Notes: generated by a model from the letters alone, not told the origin. Shown: positions 53,125 through 62,743, numbered from the stretch's first letter. The stretch is 64,000 bases of DNA from Actinomadura macra NBRC 14102 (GCF_001552215.1 NZ_BCQT01000010.1:186001-250000), one strand, 5' to 3'. Translations and numbers: made by a program.

Positions 53125-53925
53125 CTAGTCCCGCGGGGTGATCCGGTTGCCGAGCGCGGTCGCGACCTGCTCGGCGTGCTCGTCAGGAATCGCCGCGGCG
53201 ATCGAGTCCGGCTTGAGGCCCGCCAGGACGAGCCGAGCGATCTCCGCCTCGTCCGCCTCCGGCGACCGCTGCACGATGTGGACCACGGCCGCCTTGATCT
53301 CCTGCACGCTGGAGTAGGTGTCACGCAGGACGTTGATGTGCCGCCACGTCGGGTTGTCGGCCGCGGACCCGGCCGGGGCCGGCGCGGTGTCGGTGTTCCA
53401 GACGATGTCGCGGATCTTCTTCAGATCGTCGCTGGACAGGGGCATGTCGTCCTCCTCGCTGTAGGCGGGCCGTCCATAGCCCGCGATCACATTCGCGCTG
53501 CGCACCCTGCGCAGGCACGCGTCCCCGGTGTTCGCCTCGATCGTCTGGAGCCGTCCACCGCCGAGGACCTTCTCGACCACACCCACGTGATCGATGTCGT
53601 CGACCGAGTTGGTCGCGCCCCAGTCGAAGAACACGATGTCGCCGGGCTTGGCGCGGTTGACCTCGGCCGTGGTGCCCTTGCGCCAGCGTCCCGCCCTCTG
53701 GAAGTCCTCGGCGTGCCACACGGTGTAGGCACGATCACCACTCAGCAGAACCGCATCCGCGTTGCCACTGTGCCGAGCCCAGAAGGTGACGGCCATGTCA
53801 CACCAGGACGCGCGCAGAAACTCGTCCCCGTGCCGGGACGCGTACTCCCGCGTGATCTTGTTGGGCCGTCCCGACATCCCGAGGGACTTGCGGGCCTCGA
53901 CCAGCATCCGCGCCGCCGTGCCCAT
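53125..53925 (-). CDS. CHAP-domain peptidoglycan hydrolase (phage-lysin-like)
   Basis: A 266-residue protein. The N-terminal CHAP domain (~1-150) has the catalytic Cys in ASWCDMAVTFW and His in DDIDHVGVVEKV. The C-terminal half (DDLKKIRDIVWNT, then a helical bundle) resembles the tails of Streptomyces-phage endolysins. There is no signal peptide, as expected for a holin-dependent lysin. The ATG overlaps the stop of a 54-residue acidic protein. The nearby tRNA-Lys and integrase remnant support a prophage origin (inference). Confidence 0.82.
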   Translation of the reverse strand: MGTAARMLVEARKSLGMSGRPNKITREYASRHGDEFLRASWCDMAVTFWARHSGNADAVLLSGDRAYTVWHAEDFQRAGRWRKGTTAEVNRAKPGDIVFFDWGATNSVDDIDHVGVVEKVLGGGRLQTIEANTGDACLRRVRSANVIAGYGRPAYSEEDDMPLSSDDLKKIRDIVWNTDTAPAPAGSAADNPTWRHINVLRDTYSSVQEIKAAVVHIVQRSPEADEAEIARLVLAGLKPDSIAAAIPDEHAEQVATALGNRITPRD

Positions 53926-54089
53926 CAGGAGCCCTCCCCTCGGAAGACACCATCGGGATCCGGCTCGCCGTACAACTCCCTCAAGATCTGCTCTTCATCG
54001 GCCTCGGTGGCCCTATGGACATCAGGATGGACATCGACCCGATCCATATAGGCCGCCTCATTCTCATCTTTTCTCGACCGGGGGGTCAC
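53925..54089 (-). CDS. Small acidic protein coupled to the CHAP lysin (54 aa)
   Basis: A short frame from GTG 54089 with GGAGGAG just upstream, ending in TGA that shares a base with the lysin ATG (TGATG). The product is acidic, with EADEEQILRELYGEPDPDG in the middle, and has no known domain. The ribosome-binding site and coupling support it; it was probably too short for standard calling. Confidence 0.5.
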   Translation of the reverse strand: MTPRSRKDENEAAYMDRVDVHPDVHRATEADEEQILRELYGEPDPDGVFRGEGS

Positions 54090-54707
54090 TGCTCCTCCAG
54101 AGCGTCGGCCGGAATGGACATGTGCAGGTGAGCCAACAGAACCTCCTTACTCGATGACCGCCATGCGGACACCGCTCGGGATACCTGAAGAGATCGCGAT
54201 CGACCAGGTCAACTCAGTGACCGATGCGGGACGACCCCAGGGGTCGCGATCGCCCCCGCCCGCCGCGCCGCGCCACTACGGAGCGAGCCACCCCCCGAAT
54301 CTCCGCGTAGCTCGGACAAGAACCAGTTTCACAGAAGAGCCCGTCCCGTCGCCGGACTTCGCCGTTATCAGACCCCATCCATAGAGTGAGAGGCGGCAAT
54401 GCCGACACATGCCGGTGACCGCCGCGGTAACACCCGACCTATTTCCGAAGAACAACTCCAGCCCGATCCGGCCGCATGTACCCACAACATCGAGCCCCAC
54501 ACCTCCGCCCGCCCCCACCGGACACGCCGACCCAGCGTCCCCCTCGGACCACCCACCACCACCCGCGGCGGCCCCGCCGATATCCGAGATGCGAGGAGCC
54601 AGGACAGCCCTCTACACTCGTGACAGCCCTGACGGGCCGGATTCCAAGACTGCGGCACCCATGTACGATCGATCACGTTCGAACCGGACTGGACAACCGC
54701 AGATCGA
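54090..54707. other. Region without supported genes upstream of tRNA-Lys
   Basis: About 600 bp. Open frames on both strands are short and lack ribosome-binding sites or recognisable products. It must contain the tRNA promoter near its right end. Degraded phage sequence is possible. Confidence 0.5.
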
Positions 54708-54780
54708 GGGTCGCTAGCTCAATTGGCAGAGCTCCGGACTTTTAATCCGTAGGCTGTGGGTTCGAGTCCCACGCGACCCA
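54708..54780 (+). tRNA. tRNA-Lys (anticodon UUU)
   Basis: Acceptor stem GGGTCGC pairs with GCGACCC; D-arm GCTC...GAGC; anticodon loop CTTTTAA with TTT; T-arm GTGGG-TTCGAGT-CCCAC; discriminator A. CCA is encoded at 54781-54783. The outermost pair of the anticodon stem is a C-T mismatch. tRNA genes like this are common integration targets, and an integrase remnant lies 1.4 kb away. Confidence 0.96.
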
Positions 54781-54783
54781 CCA

Positions 54784-55522
54784 CCCCTGACCTGCACAAA
54801 CGCGAGAATGCCTGATTTGCCCCCCACCCGCTTCGTCCCGGTATGATCCCGTGTCGGCTCCATGTTGGCTCGCGGGCACGAACCGGGCCTGTCCACCCTG
54901 TTCTTTTCGCCCAGCGCACCCCCATGGACGATCGCCGAAGCCGCCCGACCGTCACCTTAGGCAGCCGTCTGCCCCCGCTCCGCGAACAGACCACAGGTCT
55001 GGGAGACGCTCGAGGCGAGCTGGTCAACGCTGTTCACGAGGCCGCCGAGCACCTCTGTATCGAACGACGACAGGCCCAAGGCACACAAGGACTCGTCTTG
55101 GACGCCTCGAAGACCGTGTCCTGACAACTGCCCAACGCAAAGGGGCCTCGCTGTCCTGGTCAACGTAGTCGCACCCATGTCGTAGCCGGTCGGCACCATA
55201 CGTGCTGCCTCGCGCCACCATCAGGGTTCTCGGCCATGGGCGCGGTCCCCCGTCTGTCAGGGGGCCAGCGGGGCGTGGGGAAGCTCCCCACGCCCCCGGT
55301 TGACCGACCGGTCCCGCACGTCGAAGTCCATCGCGTCCCTGAGGCAGAGATGTCGTGACGCGCGCAAAAGAATGAGCCCCGCAGGGGCGAAGCGGCCGCA
55401 CAGATCGGCACTGGAGGTATCTGCGGCATCGTGTCGCTGGGCGGTTTCCTCACGCGAGGCGAGGGTCACCCGGGAGGCGCGGCCTTCCCGGGTGACCCGT
55501 TCATCCCGCCGTTTCGCGGGTG
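54784..55522. other. Region between tRNA-Lys and the integrase remnant, with two hairpins
   Basis: No gene can be supported: overlapping short frames exist on both strands at 54900-55200, none with a ribosome-binding site or known product. Two strong hairpins are visible: 55270-55280 with 55286-55296 (11-bp stem, 5-nt loop) and 55463-55475 with 55486-55498 (13-bp stem, 10-nt loop), the latter just after the minus-strand gene's stop. A duplicated tRNA 3' end (attachment site) was looked for and not seen. Confidence 0.55.
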
Positions 55523-55975
55523 TCAGGTGAGCCGGTAGCCGGCCAGGCGGTTGTAGCGGCCAGCGCGGGCGTCCTGGTCCAGGTCGGTCCAGAAGACGCC
55601 GGGTTCGTTGGGGCTGACATAGTCGACATGCTGCAGGACGGCGGCCTGGTCGCCGGCGACGAAGTCGCGGGCGGGGAACAGGTAGATCTCCGGTTCACCG
55701 TGAGAGGGGCACAGGACCAGGACGGCCCAGTCGAGGTCGCCGCCCCAGGCTTCGTACGACTCGCTGAGGCCGGGATGGTAGGTGCGGATCCCGACCAGAC
55801 CGTGTGGCGTGAGGATCTGGACGGTGTCGGGGTCGGGCGTGTCACCGGTGTCCGGGTGGGCGCGCAGGTGCTCCAGAACCGTCCTGACGACGGCGACCGG
55901 GACCGGGACCGCCGCCGGGTGTGGTTCGGGCCTGACCGGGTGTGCCGCCGGTTCGGGTGCGAAGTGGGCGATCAT
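55523..55975 (-). CDS. Hypothetical protein of the integrated element (150 aa)
   Basis: ATG 55975 follows a good GGGGAG site. The product has a Pro/His/Val-rich start, then a mixed fold with VQILTPHGLVGIRTYHPG, WAVLVLCPSHGEPEIYLFP and a RYNRLAGYRLT end. No family is recognised. It lies directly downstream of the integrase remnant on the same strand, consistent with an integrative-element gene. Confidence 0.6.
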   Translation of the reverse strand: MIAHFAPEPAAHPVRPEPHPAAVPVPVAVVRTVLEHLRAHPDTGDTPDPDTVQILTPHGLVGIRTYHPGLSESYEAWGGDLDWAVLVLCPSHGEPEIYLFPARDFVAGDQAAVLQHVDYVSPNEPGVFWTDLDQDARAGRYNRLAGYRLT

Positions 55976-56212
55976 GAGTCTCCCCTTGTCGTTGGTGTGG
56001 TGGCCGCGAGTGGTCGCGGGCAGGGCACGATGGCTCGCCTGCACCGCGCGCGACAAGGCACGGCCGATGGTGAGCGGCCGCGCGGCGGCTGGTGACGGCG
56101 CTGACGAGCCAGATGCACTGCCCGCCGCGGCGGCGGGTCGTCGGGCCGGGGTTGTCCCGTTGGCGCAGTCCCCGTTTCCTGGTTTGCGGTTGCCGCGCCC
56201 GGTGGTGTTCGT

Positions 56213-57539
56213 TCAGGAAGGTCGGCGTCGTCGGGGATGTTGCTGGTCGGCCTGCAGGATGATGGCGGCGGCGTCTTCGGCTGATTGGTGGGCCAGTTGT
56301 GGGAGCAGGCTGGTGTAGGTGTCGGCGGCGATGGTGATGGAGGACAGCCGCAGGGTTTCCTGGACGACCTTCATGTCGTAGCCGGCGGTGAGCAGGAAGG
56401 TCGCGGCGCCGTGGCGCAGGTCGTGCAGGCGGATCGGCGGCAGGCCCGCTTCCATGGACAGTTGTTCGAACTGTTCGGTGACGTCGGCGGGGTTGACCGG
56501 TTGGCCGGTGGGTGTGGTGAAGACGTAGCCGGTTTCGATCCAGGTGGCTCCGGCGGCGAGGCGTTCGGTGTTCTGCCGGGCGCGGTGGGCGCGCAGTTCC
56601 TTGACGGTGGTGGTGTCGAGGCTGATGGTGGCTTCGCCGGCGTCTGATTTGGGTTTGCCTTCGAAGGTGTCGGTGCCGATCTGGGTGATCTGCCACCGGA
56701 TCGCCGCGACCCCGTTCTTCAGGTCCAGGTCGCTCCAGCGCAGCCCGCAGGATTCGCCGCGGCGCAGGCCGCGGAAGGCGATCAGGTGGTACTGGGCGTA
56801 CAGGCGGTGGCCGCGGGCCCGGTCCAGGAACTGTTTGGTCAGGGTGGGGGTCCACACCATGACCGGTGAGGGGCGTGGGGCGCCGATGTAGGCGTCCAGC
56901 CGGTTGATCTTCTCTCCGATCCGCTTGTGCGGCTCCAGCGCGGCCTGGTGTTTGCGGCGTGCGTTCATCGTCTCGGTGTGGGCGGCGAAGTCGCTCTCCC
57001 ATGCGGTGATGCGTTCGGGGGTCCACACCAGTGCTTTGGGTGGGCGGCCGGACGGCAGTTCGACTAGGCGGCCACGTTCACCTCGATCAGCCGCTGTTTG
57101 ATGGCCTTGTTCAGTGCGGCCCGCAGCGTCGCGCGGACGCGTTGTTTGGTGGCGGGGCCGATCAGCCGCCGCCCTTTGACCCGGGCGCGCAACCGCAGGT
57201 CGCCGGAGTCGCGGGCGCGGGTGATGGTGTCGTTGAGCTCATCGATCGCCTCGAACACCGCCTCCACATGGCCGAGGCGAAGCCGGTCCAACTTAATGGT
57301 CCCCAGGGTGGGGTACAGGTAGAGGCGGATGTGGTCGGCGTAGCTGCGGCGGGTCCCTTCCCGCAGGTTCTTGCGCCCGGCCAGCCAGCCCTGCAGGTAC
57401 TCCCCGACGGTGATGGTGCGGTCCAGGTCCTGGCCGGTGCCGACCTTGCGGCGCACCTCTCCCGGGACCGGCAGGGACCGGGTCTGGCGGACGGTGGCCA
57501 CGATCAGATCGGCGATCTGGGTGGACCGCCCCGGCGATG
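56213..57539 (-). pseudogene. Tyrosine-type site-specific integrase, 5'-truncated and frameshifted
   Basis: The C-terminal part (56213-57028) has the catalytic Arg in FRGLRRGE, HDLRHG and the nucleophile Tyr in ADTYTSL. The N-terminal part (57064-57539), in another frame, has the SAM-like core-binding domain (TITVGEYLQGWLAGRKNL). The break at 57064-57066 fits loss of one base turning TAC-GTC into TAG-TC. The 5' end is cut where the IS3-type element begins at 57540. The integrase is therefore inactive unless the frameshift is a sequence error and a start exists elsewhere. Confidence 0.85.
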
Positions 57540-57547
57540 TTGGAGGC

Positions 57548-58449
57548 TCAGATCGTTGGTTCTCGGCCGGCCTGGGACGCTATGCCACGTGACCGGTGGA
57601 ACGCTTCCTCATACTCGCGCGGGGGAATGTTCCCGCAGTAAGAATGTATCCTTTCGGTGTTGTACCACGCCACCCATTCCATCGTGGCGAGCGTCACGTC
57701 CATGACATCTTCCCAGCCCCCTCGAAAGTTGATGAGTTCCTTCTTATAGAGACTGTTGAGTGACTCGGCGGCGGCGTTGTCGAATGAATCACCCTTGCTG
57801 CCGACCGAACGGGCCGCGCCGATCTGGTCCAGTCGCTCGGCATACCGGATCGCCGTATATTGCACGCCCCTGTCGCTGTGATGAACCAGCCCGTCGTCGA
57901 TACCGCTCCGCGACCAGATTGCCATTTCCAGCGCGTCCAAGGCCAGTTCGGCGCCCAGGTGACCGGCGACCTGCCATCCCACAACGGCACGGGAGAACAA
58001 GTCCTGAACAAACGCGGCGTACACCCACCCCGCCGCGGTGTCGACATAGGTGATATCAGCCACCCACCGCCTGTTGGGGCCTCTGCGGTGAAGTCACGTT
58101 CCAGCAGGTCACCAGGCCGGTCCACACCCGCCACCGTGGTGCGCGGCCGCTTTCGGGGCGCACACGCCCCAGCAATGCCCAGCTCGCGCATCAGCCGCTC
58201 CACCGTGCACCGGGCGACCTCGACACCCTCACGATTCAGGTGCCTCCACACCTTCCGCGCACCGTAGACGCACCGGCCCGGACCTTCCCACACCCGCACG
58301 ATCTCCTTCTTCAACCATTCGTCACGCACCGCACGAGCCGACGGTTCGGCCTCGCGTTTCTTCGCCGCCCAATACGTCGACGGCGCACACTCCAGCACAG
58401 CGCAGATCGGGTCCACCCCGAACTGTCCCCGGTGAGAATCGATGAACTC
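57548..58449 (-). pseudogene. IS3-family transposase orfB, frameshifted
   Basis: The upstream part (to ~58076) carries the HTH_21 region (YGARKVWRHLNREGVEVARCT) and the downstream part carries the DDE core: DITYVDTAAGW, HHSDRGVQYTA and DNAAAESLNSLYKKEL. They are in different frames; the join falls at the GGGG run 58076-58079 and one missing base restores a continuous protein. Its start overlaps the orfA end as usual for IS3 elements, which make a fusion by programmed frameshifting. Confidence 0.85.
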
Positions 58450-58451
58450 GA

Positions 58452-58772
58452 CTAGCGCGGCGGTTTCGGGTCGAGTTCCCGGGCGAAATAGGCGCTCGCG
58501 GCCTTCAGGATCTCGTTCGCCCGCCGCAACTCATGGTTCTCGCGCTCCAGATCAGCGATCCTTTGCGCATCACTGGTCGTGGTTCCCCGACGCTGCCCGC
58601 CATCGACCTCAGCCTGCCGGATCCAGGTCCGCAACGCCTCACGATGCACCCCGAGCCGGTCGGCGATCCGGGCGATCGACCCGGTCTTCTCACCTGTCTG
58701 TTCACGCAGTTCAAAGACCATCCGGACTGCGCGTTCACGCAGCTCAGGAGAGTACTTCCTCGGGGGTGCCAT
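58452..58772 (-). CDS. IS3-family transposase orfA
   Basis: A 106-residue helix-turn-helix and leucine-zipper protein: RKYSPELRERAVRMV, then LGVHREALRTWIRQAE and the coiled ADLERENHELRRANEILK. Intact. It would guide binding to the element ends; the DDE part in orfB is broken, so the element is probably immobile on its own. Confidence 0.92.
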   Translation of the reverse strand: MAPPRKYSPELRERAVRMVFELREQTGEKTGSIARIADRLGVHREALRTWIRQAEVDGGQRRGTTTSDAQRIADLERENHELRRANEILKAASAYFARELDPKPPR

Positions 58773-58806
58773 AACCCCTCACCCTTCCAGGTTCAAGGGC
58801 CTCCAA

Positions 58807-59622
58807 CCAACCCAGGGCGCTCCACCGGTGGCACCGGGAGCTGGTTGCCAGGAAGTGGACCTACCCACACAAGGTGCCCGGCCGGCCACCGCTGCGGCGG
58901 GAGATCCGCCGGCTGGTGCTGCAACTGGCCGGCGAGAACCCCGGCTGGGGCTACCGGCGAATCCACGGTGAGTTGGTCGGGCTCGGTTACCGGGTGTCGG
59001 CGGCCACCGTGTGGCGGATCCTACGGCGCGCCGGTGTGGAGCCGGCCCCGCGGCGGGCCGACGCGTCCTGGAGCACGTTTCTGCGAGCCCAGGCCTCCGG
59101 CGTACTGGCCTGCGACTTTTCACCGTCGATACCGTCTTCCTCCAGCGGATCTACGTGTTCTTCGTGGCGGAGATCGCCACCCGCCGGGTCCACGTGCTGG
59201 GCTCCACCCGCAACCCGACGGGCGCATGGGTGACACAGCAAGCCCGGAACCTGCTCATGGACCTGGACGACCGAGCCCAGGGGTTTCGGTTCCTCGTCCG
59301 CGACCGGGACGCCAAGTTCACCGACGCCTTCGACGCCGTCTTCGCAGCGGCCGGCATCGCCGTGCTGCGGACACCGCCGCAGACCCCACGAGCAAATGCG
59401 TACGCCGAACGATGGGTCGGCAGCGTACGCCGCGAGTGCACCGACCGGCTGTTGATCTTCTCCCGGCGCCACCTGGAAGCCGTACTGAGGATCTACGCCG
59501 ATCACTTCAAAAGCCACCGTCCGCATCGCTCGTTGGGACAACGACCGCCAACTCCCCCACCCGAACCGATCCCCATCAACGTCAACGCCACCGTTCGCCG
59601 GACACGACTCCTCGGCGCGTGA
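58807..59622 (+). pseudogene. Integrase-core transposase, 5'-truncated and frameshifted
   Basis: The frame begins at the IS3 boundary and reads RWHRELVARKWTYPHK, then NPGWGYRRIHGELVGLGY, the standard start region of this transposase type minus its first residues. Near the TTTT at 59117-59120 the frame shifts by one base; the rest (FTVDTVFLQRIYVFF, RDRDAKFTDAFDAVF and NAYAERWVGSVRREC) completes the DDE core. It is therefore doubly disabled. Its right inverted repeat was not identified. Confidence 0.82.
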
Positions 59623-59683
59623 TCAACGAATACCGCAACGCCGCATAACCATCACCACATCCAGTACCACGCAAAGCCGCACC

Positions 59684-61328
59684 TCAAAGCCATAATCCGA
59701 ATATTGAAGCCTCACAGGGGTCCCACAGCGCCTCGATGTCCTTGTGGAGCTGCTGCAGGTCGCCGGGGGCGATCTCGACCCGGCCGATCAGCTTGCGCAG
59801 GACCTTCGTGGCGAGCAGGTGGTCGGCGGCCTCACCGGCCAGGCCCCCGGCGGCGATCGTCACGGGCACGAAGCGCCTGGCCTGCCGTTCCAGCCGGTTG
59901 CCCCAGGAGACCCCGAATCCGTCCCGCAGCCGCTCGCCCAGCCTGCCGTCGAGGAAGCTCAGCACCTTGTCCGTCTCGCCGCCGTGCCGGGCCTCGGCGG
60001 CGTCGAAGGCGTCCGTCAGCGCCTTGCAGGAGACCGGCGCGAGCGGATGGGTCTCCCCCGGATCGAAGGCCCGGGGCCTCGGCGGCAGTTCCAGCACGTG
60101 GGCCCTGTCGTAGGTCTTGTCGGCGAACCTGACCGTGGTCTCGTCGTTGTTGGCCGTTCCGATGAACCAGACGTTGCCGGGCAGCTCCAGCGCGCGGCCG
60201 TCGCGCAGCAGCCGGGGCGCCGGGGAGACCGGCGCCGTCATGAGCGGGAGCAGCGCCGGTGCGCCGGGATCGCCCTCCTTGCGCTCCATCGCCGACAGCA
60301 GATCGCTGAAGTACTGCTCGGGGTGCGACAGGTTCATCTCGTCCAGCACCACGATGAACGGCTTCTCGCGGAAGAGCGGGAGTTGCGCCTTGTAGAGGCT
60401 CTGGGTGAACTCCGACTCGTAGAACTTGCGCTCGAAGGCGTTGTAGTAGCCCAGCAGGTCCTGTGGGCTGCGCCATTCGGCGGCGACCGCGACCGTCTCC
60501 CGCCCGGCGCCGATGACCTGGGCGAACGCCTCGGGCAGCCGGGTCTTGCCGATGCCGCTGATGCCCTGCAGCAGGTGCAGCCGGCTGGAGGCCAGCCCGG
60601 CCACGAAGCACCGCAGGTCGGCGCCGGAGTAGTACAGCCCCAGGTCCAGCACCATCCGCCCGCGCACGCGCTCGACGAAGTCGCGCAGCCGGACGGGCTC
60701 GTCGCCGAGCTCGGGCCGGAACCCGTAGCGCTCCTCGTCGTCCATGGCGGTGCAGGCGGGGAACGGCGGGCTGTCCTTCACCATGGCCTGCATCTGCATG
60801 AGCCGCGCCGACTGCTGGTCGATCTCCGAGGTCAGCGTGTCGTTCTGCCGCTGCAGCGCCTGGTTGATCATGCGGGCGTTCTCGCGCTCGGTGGCGGAGA
60901 TCATCGACGCGGTGACGTGCCGGCGCAGCTCGGCGTTCTGGCGGAGCAAGCTCCTCCCGCTCGACCATCAGGTCGTGGTGGGCGGACTTCAGCTCCTCGA
61001 CCCGCTCCCGGTCCTGGACGGGGCTCGCCGCCGCGGCCATCCGCAGCTCACGATTCTCGGCGTGCAGCCGCCGCAGCTCCTCGGCCAGCTCCGGCCCCCG
61101 CCGACCGCCGAGCTCGGCCTCGGCCGTCTCGTACCGTGCCAGCTCGGCGGCCCGCCGCTCGACGAGGCCCCGCATGGCGTCGAGCTGCCGCCGATGGCCG
61201 AGGGAGTTCTGCCGCTCCAGCTCCAGGTCGGTCTCCAGCCGGGCGAGCCGGTCCCGGACGCGGTCGTCGGCCTCCTGGTCCAGATGCTCCGCCCGGACGC
61301 TCAGCAGGCTGGCCAGTGGCCACAGCAC
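59684..61328 (-). pseudogene. Coiled-coil McrB-like AAA ATPase, frameshifted (could still be functional by frameshifting)
   Basis: The first part (61328 to ~60955) encodes a long coiled coil rich in Glu/Arg/Leu. Near 60947-60953 the frame changes, and the second part continues the coiled coil and then an AAA_5/McrB-type ATPase: Walker A GISGIGKTRL, Walker B VVLDEMNLSHPEQYFSDLL and sensor NVWFIGTANNDETT. The internal TTG at 60949 lacks a usable ribosome-binding site, so a single ~550-residue protein is the likely ancestor. No mcrC-like nuclease follows; the 3' end abuts transposase remnants 60 bp away. McrB-type ATPases power restriction or defence complexes. Confidence 0.75.
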
Positions 61329-61353
61329 CTAGCGATCTTCTCCCGGCATCATC

Positions 61354-61386
61354 TATAGTAAAGATTAATAATGTTCTGGATTAATC
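61354..61386. promoter_or_regulatory. Divergent AT-rich promoter with GATTAAT inverted repeat
   Basis: TATAGTA (61354-61360) reads as a -10 element on both strands (TATAGT forward, TACTAT reverse). GATTAAT (61363-61369) and ATTAATC (61380-61386) form an inverted repeat just before the rightward gene. This is one of the most AT-rich spots in the window and lies between the ATPase and the divergent gene pair, so the two units may be co-regulated. Confidence 0.6.
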
Positions 61387-61399
61387 TCTGGAGAGCTGG

Positions 61400-61744
61400 T
61401 TGACGAGCTACGAGGGGTTGCGAGATGCAGTCGTGGCCAACGAGGGCATCTTCCAGGCCACGATGGCGGAGTTGAAAGCCATCAAGGGTGCCGGACGGCT
61501 GGGCGTTCACGTGCGGGACGCCATCAGTCGTGAGCTCGCCTCGCACGGCATGGGGCACCTGCCGGCACAGCTTCCCCCCAACCAAGAGGATGAGGTGCGT
61601 CTGTTCCTTCTCGGGTCGGCAGTGGCCGACATCGTCAATGCGGTGTTGCACCCCAGCGACAGGGGCGATCGATCGCTCCGCAGGCTCGGAACCTCCAGAG
61701 CTGACGAACTGCTACAGCAGATCCGCGAACTCGTCTGCGAGTAA
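61400..61744 (+). CDS. Hypothetical protein upstream of a NYN nuclease (114 aa)
   Basis: TTG 61400 follows TGGAGAG at good spacing. The product is helical, with MTSYEGLRDAVVANEGIF at the start and a SAVADIVNAVLHP segment; no domain is recognised. It is 54 bp upstream of a NYN-domain nuclease gene and shares a divergent promoter region with the McrB-like ATPase. It could be a partner, specificity factor or immunity protein; this is inference from position. Confidence 0.65.
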   Translation: MTSYEGLRDAVVANEGIFQATMAELKAIKGAGRLGVHVRDAISRELASHGMGHLPAQLPPNQEDEVRLFLLGSAVADIVNAVLHPSDRGDRSLRRLGTSRADELLQQIRELVCE

Positions 61745-61798
61745 GTTCACGTTCTCCCAGCGCGGCAGACGACGCTGGGCAAACGAGGAGAAGTACAG

Positions 61799-62485
61799 AT
61801 GCCAACGGCCGACAACTCACCTGCCAGTACGGCACCATCAACGACAGGGGTGCCATCGCCAGCCGCGCTGGCCGCCCGACTGACTCGGCCCCGTCCGCTT
61901 CCTCCTCGTCCTCAACCGTTGCCCGCCCCGGGTCGAGTGTTCGCCTACGTCGACAACTCCAATGTGTGGATCGAAGGGCAGCGTGTACAGGCGGTTGAGC
62001 TCGGGCAGGCCCGCACAGAGCGTGACGCGATGAAGCGCGGAATCACCGCCCCCTGGCAATATGACTTCGGACGGCTGTACGAGCTCGCCTGCCCGTCCGG
62101 CAGTATGGTCGGCCGCTCCTTCCTAGTCGGTTCACGCCCACCGCCCAATGACTCGGTCTGGGACCGGGCCCGAAACGAGGGCTTCGAGGTAGAGGTCCAC
62201 GATCGCAACGCCGCGAACAAGGAAAAGCGCGTCGACACCAGCCTCACCACCATCATGCTGGACGATTCCCACGAGCACATGGACCCTGCCCGCGGCGACC
62301 TTGCGGTCTTGGTCGCCGGCGACGGCGACGGCGACTTCCAACCCACACTAAGATCACTACACCGACGCGGCCTTCGGGTGCGGGTGCTGAGCTGGGACCA
62401 TGCCTGCAGCCGCGACCTCCGGGAAGACGCCGACGAATACCTATCCCTCAACCCCTTCTTCCACTGGCTTACCGTCTCCCGATGA
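61799..62485 (+). CDS. NYN-domain (PIN-like) ribonuclease
   Basis: A 228-residue protein with a disordered Pro-rich start (~1-45) and a NYN domain. The conserved acidic residues are in FAYVDNSNVWIEG (first Asp), VDTSLTTIMLDD (second) and VLVAGDGDGDF (third and fourth), matching the LabA/NYN metal-dependent RNase fold. A GAGGAG site lies 8 nt before the ATG. It is downstream of a small unknown gene and divergent from an McrB-like ATPase, a layout that suggests a nucleic-acid-targeting defence or stress module. Confidence 0.87.
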   Translation: MPTADNSPASTAPSTTGVPSPAALAARLTRPRPLPPRPQPLPAPGRVFAYVDNSNVWIEGQRVQAVELGQARTERDAMKRGITAPWQYDFGRLYELACPSGSMVGRSFLVGSRPPPNDSVWDRARNEGFEVEVHDRNAANKEKRVDTSLTTIMLDDSHEHMDPARGDLAVLVAGDGDGDFQPTLRSLHRRGLRVRVLSWDHACSRDLREDADEYLSLNPFFHWLTVSR

Positions 62486-62743
62486 CCGCAGAGATCGGCT
62501 CTGGCGCCACGCTGGCTCCCCAGGGCGGGCGCCTGAGCGGCGAGACCGACTTAACCGCAGCCCCTTGCCTACTGGCTCGTCCACGCCGTTGGTGCCGGGA
62601 CGGCGCGGGTTCGGTTCTTCGCCGCGATCCGCTCGGCCGCGTTCACGCCGAGCGCTGAGCCCTATGGGCGTATACCCAGTTCACCAACGGCGGGCAGTCC
62701 TCGCACTCAAACCAGGTACGGCTCATTGCCTAGGGCAGGAACA
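62486..62743. other. Intergenic region between convergent NYN and Crp-type genes
   Basis: About 258 bp with no supportable gene and no strong hairpin found by eye. Confidence 0.45.

Larger units (their letters stand above)
57540..58806 (-). mobile_element. IS3-family insertion sequence
   Basis: About 1267 bp bounded by inverted TTGGAGGC (57540-57547) and GCCTCCAA (58799-58806), enclosing orfA and a frameshifted orfB on the minus strand. The extended terminal repeats match only weakly and no 3-4 bp target duplication is evident, so the exact ends are approximate. It truncates the integrase on one side and another transposase on the other. Confidence 0.7.

Noticed and set aside
54900..55200. 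Short open frames on both strands between tRNA-Lys and the hairpins
   Set aside because: Neither strand shows a ribosome-binding site or known product; choice between them is arbitrary.
54708..57540. Attachment-site duplication of the tRNA-Lys 3' end
   Set aside because: Searched by eye for repeats of the T-arm and acceptor sequence up to the integrase and IS elements; none seen.
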